Assembly: GCF_018861065.1 (NCBI RefSeq)
Contig: NZ_JAHKQO010000036.1
Span: 87,865 to 151,864 of the forward strand
Direction of reading: 5' to 3'
Origin: Paraglaciecola arctica
GTDB lineage: Bacteria > Pseudomonadota > Gammaproteobacteria > Enterobacterales > Alteromonadaceae
DNA: 64,000 bases
Both the position numbers and the translations under genes were made by a program. The notes beneath the pieces were generated by a model. It was not told the DNA's origin. It did not search any database and saw only the letters and a list, made by a program, of their open reading frames with translations. The stretch's first letter is position 1; each line of letters opens with the position of its first letter. Of the stretch, positions 33,434-40,744 are shown piece by piece.

Positions 33434-35674
33434 ATGCACTTAAGAAAATTCACAGCACTATTATTGATTGTAGTCGCCATGACGTCACCGCGATTATCAC
33501 AAGCACAGCCACACCCAAACTTAATATTAACCAAAGAAGGGGTGCAAAAAGTTAGGAATAACTTAGGCAAAGTGCCTTTATTTGATGCCACTGTTCAAAA
33601 AGTAAAACAACAAGTTGATGCAGAAATTGCATTTGGAATTGATACTCCTATTCCCAAGGATTTTTCTGGCGGTTACACCCACCAAAGACACAAGATAAAT
33701 TTCCTGACGGCGCAAAAAGCAGGGGCGCTTTATCAAATATTACAGGATGATAAATATGCAAAATACATTAGGGATATGCTGTTTCAGTATGAAGCTATGT
33801 ATAAGGATTTACCTGTGCATCCACAAGAGCGCTCTTATGCTCGCGGCAAGCTATTTTGGCAATGCCTAAATGACAGTAACTGGCTGGTTTATATGAGCCA
33901 AGCCTACGACGCTATTTACGATACTCTTAGCAAAAAAGAGCGTGACACATTAGAAAATAACCTTTTTAGACCTTTTGCTGACTTTATCTCAATTGGCAAT
34001 CCGCAGTTTTATAATCGAGTTCACAACCATAGTACTTGGGGTAACGCAGCCGTTGGTATGATTGCCTTAGTAATGGATGACGAAGAGTTATTACAACGTG
34101 CATTATATGGTATTGAAGACGATGGCCTTGAAATTGGTGGCAAAGATAATGACGGCGGTTTTATTAAAGTAGCAGGCCAAAAGGCAGGTTTTTTAGCCAA
34201 CCTAGAAGACCCATTTTCCCCTGATGGTTATTACACAGAAGGCCCATATTACCAACGTTACGCCATGTACCCTTTTTTGATTTTTGGTTTGGCGATGCAC
34301 AATGCTAAACCTGAGATGCAGGTTTTTGAGCACAAAAATAATGTACTACTTAAAGGGGTGAATGCCCTTCTCAATTTGTCAGATGCCGATGGTGAATTTT
34401 TTCCTTTGAATGATGGCCAAAAAGGCATGTCTTATTATACCGCCTCTTTGGTCACAGCTGTTGATATCGCCTATCAATATGGCAATCAAAATCCTCAATT
34501 ATTAAGCGTTGCTGAAAAACAAAATGAAGTATTATTGGACCAATCGGGCCTTACCGTGGCGATAGGGATCCGCGATGGTAAATCCCAGCCTTTCGTAAAA
34601 AATTCGATTAATTTATCCGATGGCCCCGATGGCAAACAGGGCGGCGTTGCTGTACTTCGTTACGGTAATGAAGACCTCACGCTAGTGTTCAAATATGCGG
34701 CACAAGGTTTAAGCCATGGCCACTACGATAAGTTATCTTTTTCTTTATATGAAAAAGGTGATGAAGTACTTCAAGATTATGGACTGGCCCGTTTTGTAAA
34801 TATTGGACAAAAAGGTGGGGGTAACTACCTAAAAGAAAACAAGACATGGGCCAAAACCACCATTGCACATAATACTATTTCACAAAATGAAATGATGCAT
34901 TTTGGCGGCAAATACGAAACGGCCAGTAAACATCACTCTGAATTGTATTTTTATGATGATTCTAATAAAGACATTCAAGTTGTCAGTGCAACAGAAAGCA
35001 ACGCTTATCCTGGCACACAATTACACCGCACTATGGCTGTGATTAAGAGTGAAGGATTCAAGAAGCCCTATTTATTGGATATTATGAAAGTAGAGTCTGA
35101 GAAACAGAATCAATATGACTTACCTTTCTATTTTATGGGTCAAGTATTGAGCCAAAACTTTGCCTATGAGTCTCCTACAACCTTGTCTCCGTTAGGTAAA
35201 AACAACGGTTATCAACATTTATATTTGGAAGGCAAAGGGCAGCCTACTGGCAGCACCACTCAATTTTCATGGTTAGGTCAGGGGAAATATTACACCTTAA
35301 CTTCGGCCACGAATCAATCTGATGAATTATTACTGACTCGGTTAGGGGCAAATGATCCGGACTTTAATTTGCGCAGAGAAGCCGCGCTGATGATCCGCAG
35401 AAAGAATAACGACAACACAACTTTTGCCACAGTTATTGAACCACATGGCAGCTATAGTCCTGTTTCAGAATTGTCAGTCAATTCAAACAGTAACATTGCT
35501 GAATTGAAGGTGGTATACGACGACCTAAACTACACCGCCGTTTCAATCGAAGATGTAAAAGGTAATAGCAGTATGTTTATCTTGGCCAATAAAAATGCCG
35601 CGGCTAGCAAACAACACAAAGTTAAAATTGCTGGCAAAACTTTCAATTGGACCGGGCCTTATCACTTCAAATAA
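33434..35674 (+). CDS. PL17 oligoalginate lyase
   Basis: The 746-residue exo-lyase resembles Alg17C-type enzymes of polysaccharide lyase family 17. It removes unsaturated monouronates from alginate oligomers by beta-elimination. A signal peptide (residues 1-24, ending SQAQ) is followed by the helical alginate-lyase domain. This carries NRVHNHSTWGN (Asn198, His199) and the Tyr-rich YYTEGPYYQRY (266-276). The C-terminal heparinase II/III-like beta domain starts near residue 400, with SHGHYDKLSF (His428, His430) in the zinc or active-site region. It should work in the periplasm on oligomers imported by the receptor. The length is normal. A terminator follows at 35720. Confidence 0.92.
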   Translation: MHLRKFTALLLIVVAMTSPRLSQAQPHPNLILTKEGVQKVRNNLGKVPLFDATVQKVKQQVDAEIAFGIDTPIPKDFSGGYTHQRHKINFLTAQKAGALYQILQDDKYAKYIRDMLFQYEAMYKDLPVHPQERSYARGKLFWQCLNDSNWLVYMSQAYDAIYDTLSKKERDTLENNLFRPFADFISIGNPQFYNRVHNHSTWGNAAVGMIALVMDDEELLQRALYGIEDDGLEIGGKDNDGGFIKVAGQKAGFLANLEDPFSPDGYYTEGPYYQRYAMYPFLIFGLAMHNAKPEMQVFEHKNNVLLKGVNALLNLSDADGEFFPLNDGQKGMSYYTASLVTAVDIAYQYGNQNPQLLSVAEKQNEVLLDQSGLTVAIGIRDGKSQPFVKNSINLSDGPDGKQGGVAVLRYGNEDLTLVFKYAAQGLSHGHYDKLSFSLYEKGDEVLQDYGLARFVNIGQKGGGNYLKENKTWAKTTIAHNTISQNEMMHFGGKYETASKHHSELYFYDDSNKDIQVVSATESNAYPGTQLHRTMAVIKSEGFKKPYLLDIMKVESEKQNQYDLPFYFMGQVLSQNFAYESPTTLSPLGKNNGYQHLYLEGKGQPTGSTTQFSWLGQGKYYTLTSATNQSDELLLTRLGANDPDFNLRREAALMIRRKNNDNTTFATVIEPHGSYSPVSELSVNSNSNIAELKVVYDDLNYTAVSIEDVKGNSSMFILANKNAAASKQHKVKIAGKTFNWTGPYHFK

Positions 35675-35719
35675 TAATGAAAAGAGGACCCGCTCCTCAC
35701 CTCACTAATTTATCCAAGC

Positions 35720-35752
35720 AAGGGCTCTACATACATAGAGCCTTTTCTTTTT
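35720..35752 (+). terminator. Rho-independent terminator after the PL17 gene
   Basis: AAGGGCTCTA (35720-35729) pairs with TAGAGCCTTT (35736-35745) over 10 positions with one G-T pair and a 6-base loop. A T-rich tail, TCTTTTTT, follows. It closes the alginate cluster. Confidence 0.8.
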
Positions 35753-35976
35753 TGCATTCTATGCCTGTGACACCGCTCTACGAAAATAGGATAATCGCCA
35801 ACCAGCAATTTGTATCTATCTCCTATCTTCTACATCCTATCCCCTATCTCGAGACAACAAATAAGCCAAATTTGAGTAGTTATACACTCAAAATTAGGTG
35901 TGAATACTCAAGGCCATTCCGTTATATAAACCTATTCTTGAAGCACTAATCTTACTTGACCGATTGAAAAGAAATT
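35753..35976. other. AT-rich non-coding stretch before the Hcp-like gene
   Basis: I see no gene, terminator or clear promoter here. The sequence contains CTATC/CCTATC repeats near 35815-35850. Open frames here have neither ribosome binding sites nor protein-like composition. The promoter of the Hcp-like gene presumably lies within. Confidence 0.4.
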
Positions 35977-36441
35977 ATGAATCAACTTTATAAATTTAAG
36001 ACTATAGATAAGGGCCCTTACCACTACAATCATAAGTTACATAATGTATATGTCTCGAGCTATAGTATCGCCGGCGCAGGCGTATCTAAAATTGAGACAA
36101 CAAAGTTTGGAATTGGGGGAAAGGGTACACTCACATTGCTTAGGCCGGTCAATTCAGAGACCTCAATATTTCGCACTATTGCGACAACTGGCGCTAGACT
36201 AATAGGTCTTAGAGTCATAGGTAAGGCGAGTAAGATCCACCAACAGCAATGGTGTTTGTTGTCATTCGCTGGGGCTAATATTGCGAAGACTAAAACGACT
36301 TCAGATCCTTTGCCTGCAGAGAAAGTAACCTTGGGCTATGAAAAAGTAGAATGGGCCTATAGTCATGACTCAAATACTAGGTCTGAGCCCTTCAATATAG
36401 CCTATACCGAAATTAAATGGGACTACCCTGCCCCACGCTGA
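35977..36441 (+). CDS. orphan Hcp-like (type VI secretion tube family) protein
   Basis: The 154-residue protein has no signal peptide and follows the strand order of Hcp1 proteins. VYVSSYSIAGAG aligns with the WSWG-type strand. GGKGTLTLLRPVNSETSIFRTIATTG aligns with the GKVxxxDLxxxKxxDKxSPxLxxAxxxG block. DPLPAEKVTLGYEKVEWAY aligns with the C-terminal DxxTExVxLNFxKIxxxY block. In type VI secretion, Hcp rings form the tube. No other type VI gene is in the window, and the first strand block (IDGIKGES type) is poorly kept. It is convergent with manA, separated by 27 bases. Assignment is by pattern only. Confidence 0.6.
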   Translation: MNQLYKFKTIDKGPYHYNHKLHNVYVSSYSIAGAGVSKIETTKFGIGGKGTLTLLRPVNSETSIFRTIATTGARLIGLRVIGKASKIHQQQWCLLSFAGANIAKTKTTSDPLPAEKVTLGYEKVEWAYSHDSNTRSEPFNIAYTEIKWDYPAPR

Positions 36442-36468
36442 AGCAATTCTATGTGGTTAGTCAGGCTG

Positions 36469-37557
36469 TTAACTGTTTCCTGGGTAACACTCCAAAATCG
36501 ACATACCTGTATGTGATTGATATTCAAAGCTGTTCACACCAGCCGGGCGGAAAAAGCGCTCCCAACGCTTTAGTTGAGTCACTTCACCATCAATACAAAT
36601 TGTTCCCTCTCCTTGAGTCACAATACCAAAGAAAAAAGCCTGCTCTTGGCGCTTAAAACAACCTGTAACAGAGGCTCTTTTTACTGTGAAGCAAGACGTT
36701 TTGTCGGCACCGATTAACTCTTCAAGGCAATTCCCCTCGTTATCTGTAGCAAGGGTTTTAGGCAAACAACGAAATTCTGCGTCAATATCTTCAGGGAGAA
36801 TAGGGTCATAATTAAATACGTCTAATGCTGTTTCAATATCTCTGCCCATAAACCTTGCTTGCTCGGGAATGACAAAACCGCCGCGCTCAAACTCAAACCT
36901 GACAGCCAGGTCCGATGGTTCCATAATTTCCAACATGAGTATGCCTGCCCCTAACGCATGAGGGCGACCACCAGGTAGCAGAAACACATCTCCTGGCTTA
37001 ACTGGAATACGATCGAAACAATTCTCTATGGACTGTATATCTTGTGTTTCAATCCAATGCTTTAACTGTTCTCGACTAGGTGAACGTTGAAAACCGGCGT
37101 AAATATAGGGTTCGCTTACATCCTCTCGGGTTTCAAGAATAACGTAAGCTTCAGTCTTTCCACGAGGCATACCCAAGCGCTTTTGTGCGAATTCACGAGT
37201 AGGATGCGCTTGAAAATGCAAACGTGTTGCACTATCTAAATATTTAACTAGAGGAATATCGTCCATCGAACGGATAGTGTCATCAGCCTTGCCTAAAAAG
37301 TATTCTTGTTTTTTTTGCAATAGGTCTCTAAATGGGACTGACTGACCCGCTTCATCTTGTACCATAGCCAACCCTTCTGACACATGCTCACGACCGACAT
37401 TGCGAGCCTCTACTGTGGAACCAATCCAGTCCTCAGGAAAACTTGAATCTTGGGGTGCAACTTTGCCTTCAATAGTATCTAGCAATTTGCCACCTTGATA
37501 GGTTCGCCAAACTCGATTGGAATCGAACTTCATTATTTGATTCATTGTTTTTTCCAT
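36469..37557 (-). CDS. manA: class I mannose-6-phosphate isomerase
   Basis: The 362-residue protein is a cupin-fold phosphomannose isomerase that interconverts mannose 6-phosphate and fructose 6-phosphate with zinc. Ligand motifs are LHFQAHP (Gln and His), the Glu in GKTEAYVILE, and His in GGRPHALGAG. A following EIMEPSDLAVRFEF belongs to the same fold. Alternative in-frame starts lie 12 and 24 bases downstream, and the second has a GGAA at better spacing, so the N-terminus is uncertain by a few residues. It lies 61 bases downstream of the NRAMP-like gene on the same strand, and the two probably share the LacI-type operator at 38930. Confidence 0.9.
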   Translation of the reverse strand: MEKTMNQIMKFDSNRVWRTYQGGKLLDTIEGKVAPQDSSFPEDWIGSTVEARNVGREHVSEGLAMVQDEAGQSVPFRDLLQKKQEYFLGKADDTIRSMDDIPLVKYLDSATRLHFQAHPTREFAQKRLGMPRGKTEAYVILETREDVSEPYIYAGFQRSPSREQLKHWIETQDIQSIENCFDRIPVKPGDVFLLPGGRPHALGAGILMLEIMEPSDLAVRFEFERGGFVIPEQARFMGRDIETALDVFNYDPILPEDIDAEFRCLPKTLATDNEGNCLEELIGADKTSCFTVKRASVTGCFKRQEQAFFFGIVTQGEGTICIDGEVTQLKRWERFFRPAGVNSFEYQSHTGMSILECYPGNS

Positions 37558-37618
37558 TGCTTCTAGCTGTAATCACTCTTAAGGCAGTCAACTGCTCTTT
37601 AAAGCTCACTGTGTTAAT

Positions 37619-38860
37619 TTATAGTGCTGTCAATGTAGCGTAAATACCGTTAAAACTCATATAACTCATAACTAAGGCAAAAACGAAAATTAGCAACAAT
37701 ATCAAATTGATCATTTTTGAAAACTTATGCTCTCCCATTAGTCCTTTTTTATTTCCTAAATAAGCAATACAAAGAACTGTAGCAGGCAAAACTAAGGCAC
37801 CAAAGGCTTGAGAACCTACCATTACCGCAATAGGCTTAGCGTTAAAAATGGGCACGATTAAACCGAGTAAGGAAATAACTAACGCCATAACTCGGTAACT
37901 AGGCCTTTTTAGGTTAGGTTTGCGTTCATAAAAATCGTCCAACAACCAGGGTAACAACGCCACATTAGGAAACTGCGAAGACACACCAGCTGCAATTAAG
38001 CCGATTGTAAATATGGCCACTGCTGCAGATCCAGCTAAAGGTTCTAACAAATAAATCATCTGGGTTACATTGACTAAGCTGATTCCCTGAACAAACAACG
38101 CTCCTGCCGCCGCTGCCATTATTGAAGTGCTCACAATAAACATCAAAAATGCAGAAAACAGCGCATCTCTATTTTGAGTTTTTAGATCAGCTAAAGTCCA
38201 ACCGGCTTCTTTGACTAGTATGGTTCGCAAGATAAACAATCCAGAAAAAACTGTCGTTCCTACCATAGAAGCAATGACTAGAAACGCGTTTTTATCAGGC
38301 CCAGTGTCAGGCACATTAGGTATCATTCCGTTTAAAATTTCTAAAGCCGGCGGCATCAAAATGAAAAAATTGATTAGAAAACACAAAGCCATAATGGCAA
38401 CAAAAAACGCTAATACTTTTTCAAATACTTGGGTCTTACCAATTAGAAAAATAATATAAACAAAGGCGATAAAAAACGCTGCGAAATATAGTGGAGCGAT
38501 ACCACCCTCTATAAAATTCTTCGACCACTCAAAACAAACGTCAGCTAAAATCCCCATCACACCGATGACACTTCCGCATATTTGAGTCGTGAGTGCCACT
38601 ATAAAAAAGCCGCCAACAAGCGGATGAATATTATTCTTAAATGATTGCAGCGCCGTCTGACCTGTTACTAAGGTGAATTTACCAAACAGTTGGATCAAAA
38701 AATAGGTAATGGCGCAGGAGATAAATATGGTCCATAACAAAGACATACCATAATCGGCTCCAGCTTTTGCCATGGCGGTCACACTACCTGTGCCCACCGT
38801 AAATCCAAATAAGAATATTCCCGGCAGTAGAGATTTTAAAAATGTTTTGATGTTATGCAT
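37619..38860 (-). CDS. NRAMP-family transporter lacking the metal-binding motifs
   Basis: The 413-residue membrane protein has about eleven hydrophobic segments and aligns with NRAMP/SLC11 transporters through LPGIFLFGFTVGTGSV (TM1), IKTQ-like loops and GTTVFSGLFILRT (TM6). In metal-transporting NRAMPs, TM1 carries Asp-Pro-Gly-Asn and TM6 carries Met-Pro-His. Here these positions read Gly-Thr-Gly-Ser (23-26) and Phe-Ser-Gly (205-207). The metal ligands are therefore gone. The gene lies between a LacI regulator and manA and has a LacI-type palindrome before it, so a sugar or other organic substrate is a reasonable guess. Transport of a non-transition metal such as magnesium remains possible. 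Confidence 0.75.
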   Translation of the reverse strand: MHNIKTFLKSLLPGIFLFGFTVGTGSVTAMAKAGADYGMSLLWTIFISCAITYFLIQLFGKFTLVTGQTALQSFKNNIHPLVGGFFIVALTTQICGSVIGVMGILADVCFEWSKNFIEGGIAPLYFAAFFIAFVYIIFLIGKTQVFEKVLAFFVAIMALCFLINFFILMPPALEILNGMIPNVPDTGPDKNAFLVIASMVGTTVFSGLFILRTILVKEAGWTLADLKTQNRDALFSAFLMFIVSTSIMAAAAGALFVQGISLVNVTQMIYLLEPLAGSAAVAIFTIGLIAAGVSSQFPNVALLPWLLDDFYERKPNLKRPSYRVMALVISLLGLIVPIFNAKPIAVMVGSQAFGALVLPATVLCIAYLGNKKGLMGEHKFSKMINLILLLIFVFALVMSYMSFNGIYATLTAL

Positions 38861-38929
38861 TGTAAAAATTACCGGAAGTTAGGAAGTGCACGATTACCGT
38901 GTAAATTCGAAAAATAAAAGTAATCAAAC

Positions 38930-38947
38930 AACTAAACCGATTTAGTT
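38930..38947. promoter_or_regulatory. LacI-type operator before the NRAMP-like gene
   Basis: AACTAAACCGATTTAGTT is palindromic at 16 of 18 positions with a central CG, the hallmark of LacI-family sites. It lies 70 bases upstream of the transporter start. Its most likely partner is the adjacent LacI regulator. Confidence 0.65.
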
Positions 38948-39047
38948 AATACTTATAGTAACCGTTGTCATCGAGAGCTGTCAATCATTTGGGAGCTCAG
39001 CCACGAGAGCTCCGACCAACCATTGGCAGTAAGCAAGAGTTTGTTAT

Positions 39048-40058
39048 TTAAAGTATTTTTTTGCAGGATTGTCGTTCTGTGACAGAACACGCAATCATCA
39101 GTTTTTGGGAACCTTTAGCTTTGTCATTTATATTCTCGAGCAGTAACTTAGTTGCCTCTTTACCGATAATATATGGCTCTTGTTTGACCACAGTAATTGG
39201 GACTTTGAAAAATTCTGCCATAGGGATATCGTCGAAACCAATGAGTGACACATCTTCGGGAATTGATATTTTTGTTTGGTTTAATTGACTTAAAAGATCA
39301 GTAGTAATGGCTAAATGCTGAGTAAAAAAAGCGCTAGGCGCGGCTTTCGATTGTAAGATGCTTATTGGTGAATGTTCGAATCCAGTTTCGCGATGCCAAT
39401 ACTGAATTAGATTTTTATCCAATGCAATATTGTGTTGTTCAAGTGCGGATACATAGCCAAGGTAACGGTCATTTCTTGATTTTACATTTTTGAAATCTTG
39501 GGTGACAAAACATATTTTCTTATGTCCTAAGCGAATCAAATACTCGGTTGCGTCGAACGCGGCTTGGCGGTAGTCAGACAAAATGAGATTTTTTTCATTA
39601 CCATCATGTTCCAACTGAAAGTGAACAATAGGCATACCTTTGTTTATATAGTCAGAGATCAGTTTATTGTTTCCTCCTGACGAGGCAATAATAATGCCAT
39701 CAACCCTTAATTGATAAAGCGCCTCAAGGGATTTAGCTTCGACGTCAGGGTCAAAATCAGTGTTGTATATTAGTGCGTTATAACCACAAGTTTTACAGAA
39801 GTCATCTACTCCACGAATAGTGTGACTAGTATCAAATCCGGTAATGTCTCTTACAATGACACCTATAGTTTTGGTCCTATCTGCTTTTAAGTTTCTGGCG
39901 ATAGGGTTGGGAACATAATCTAACTCCTTAATCGCTGCTCTAATGCGCTCTTGTGTGTCTTTCGACATGTAATCATAACGACCATTAATGAATTGCGATG
40001 CGGTGCTTTTAGATACTGATGCAAGCTGCGCAACGTCTACTAGTTTTACTTTTGCCAT
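39048..40058 (-). CDS. LacI-family transcriptional regulator of the NRAMP-like/manA genes
   Basis: The 336-residue protein has the LacI headpiece KLVDVAQLASVSKSTASQFING at residues 4-25, the hinge-helix region ending YVPNPIARNLKA, and a periplasmic-binding-like effector domain with AFDATEYLIRLGHKKICFV and VSLIGFDDIPMAEFF. An open start 51 bases upstream exists, but MAKVKLVDVAQ is the family-typical start. It lies upstream of the transporter and manA on the same strand with its own promoter region. A half-matching copy of the operator lies before it (40129), so autoregulation is likely. The effector is presumably a sugar or sugar phosphate. Confidence 0.88.
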   Translation of the reverse strand: MAKVKLVDVAQLASVSKSTASQFINGRYDYMSKDTQERIRAAIKELDYVPNPIARNLKADRTKTIGVIVRDITGFDTSHTIRGVDDFCKTCGYNALIYNTDFDPDVEAKSLEALYQLRVDGIIIASSGGNNKLISDYINKGMPIVHFQLEHDGNEKNLILSDYRQAAFDATEYLIRLGHKKICFVTQDFKNVKSRNDRYLGYVSALEQHNIALDKNLIQYWHRETGFEHSPISILQSKAAPSAFFTQHLAITTDLLSQLNQTKISIPEDVSLIGFDDIPMAEFFKVPITVVKQEPYIIGKEATKLLLENINDKAKGSQKLMIACSVTERQSCKKIL

Positions 40059-40128
40059 AGTCGCTTTTTCTACTGAGGGGTGAAATCTTGTGTTATTAAC
40101 ATACTGCAATATTATGCGAATCAGTTCA

Positions 40129-40146
40129 ATTAATCCGATTTTGTCA
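40129..40146. promoter_or_regulatory. probable LacI autoregulatory operator
   Basis: The core TAATCCGATTTTG matches TAAACCGATTTAG of the operator at 38930 at 11 of 13 positions and keeps the central CG. It lies about 70 bases upstream of the chosen LacI start, the same distance as the first operator from the transporter start. The second half-site is weaker. Confidence 0.45.
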
Positions 40147-40239
40147 GCCTAACAAAATGGTTTAAAGAGTGAGCATCATTTGCAATTTATGAAGGTCGAA
40201 TTATCAGAATACCAGACTAAAAATACTGGAACCGCTTTA

Positions 40240-40650
40240 TTATTTTTTCTCACTATTTTGAACATATAAACTAACCAACCTATCGATAATGACTTTGTTG
40301 GCTTCGGGAAAGTTATATTGACTTAAATCACTAATAGCCACCCACTGACTCTGTTGACCTTCTTGATGACTGGCTTGTCCATTAAAACTCTCAACCAAGC
40401 GTACATCTAATCGTACCTTTTTATCGCCGTAATCGTGTTCAATCAACATCAGTTCGCTTTGTTTGGTCACTTGAATACCAATTTCTTCTGCCAATTCTCT
40501 GCTAAGGGTTTGTTCTATAGTTTCATGTTCTTCACGTTTACCACCAGGAAATTCCCACTTTCCGCCTTGATGTAACTTCTCTGCTCGCTTGCTAATATAG
40601 ATCTCGTTACCTTGCTTTATGACACCTACGGCTACTTCTACTATTTTCAT
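40240..40650 (-). CDS. mutT: 8-oxo-dGTP diphosphatase MutT
   Basis: The 136-residue Nudix hydrolase removes oxidised GTP precursors from the pool. The Nudix box GGKREEHETIEQTLSRELAEEIG fits GX5EX7REUXEEXGU (G at about 35). The start MKIVEVAVGVI is typical of MutT. A start six codons upstream is open, but GGGAAG sits correctly before the ATG at 40650. As in many gammaproteobacteria, it is downstream of secA on the same strand. A terminator stands between them, so it may have its own promoter or receive read-through. Confidence 0.92.
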   Translation of the reverse strand: MKIVEVAVGVIKQGNEIYISKRAEKLHQGGKWEFPGGKREEHETIEQTLSRELAEEIGIQVTKQSELMLIEHDYGDKKVRLDVRLVESFNGQASHQEGQQSQWVAISDLSQYNFPEANKVIIDRLVSLYVQNSEKK

Positions 40651-40682
40651 GCGCTTCCCATTTATCAATCAACTCATAACGA

Positions 40683-40723
40683 CAAACAAAAAAGCCGAAC
40701 TGATGTCCGACTTTTTTTGTTTG
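40683..40723 (-). terminator. terminator between secA and mutT
   Basis: On the minus strand AAGTCGGA pairs with TTCGGCTT (two G-T pairs), and flanking A-rich and T-rich arms extend the stem. A TTTTTT run follows. The near symmetry means it can act in both directions. Confidence 0.75.
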
Positions 40724-40744
40724 ATGGCTTTTATAGAATTTAAA

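Noticed and set aside
35647-35949. 100-residue rightward ORF overlapping the PL17 end
   Set aside because: It overlaps the lyase gene and its terminator, and the composition is not protein-like.
39365-39385. GTTCGAATCC stretch resembling a tRNA T-arm
   Set aside because: It lies inside the LacI-type coding sequence, with no acceptor stem or anticodon arm around it.
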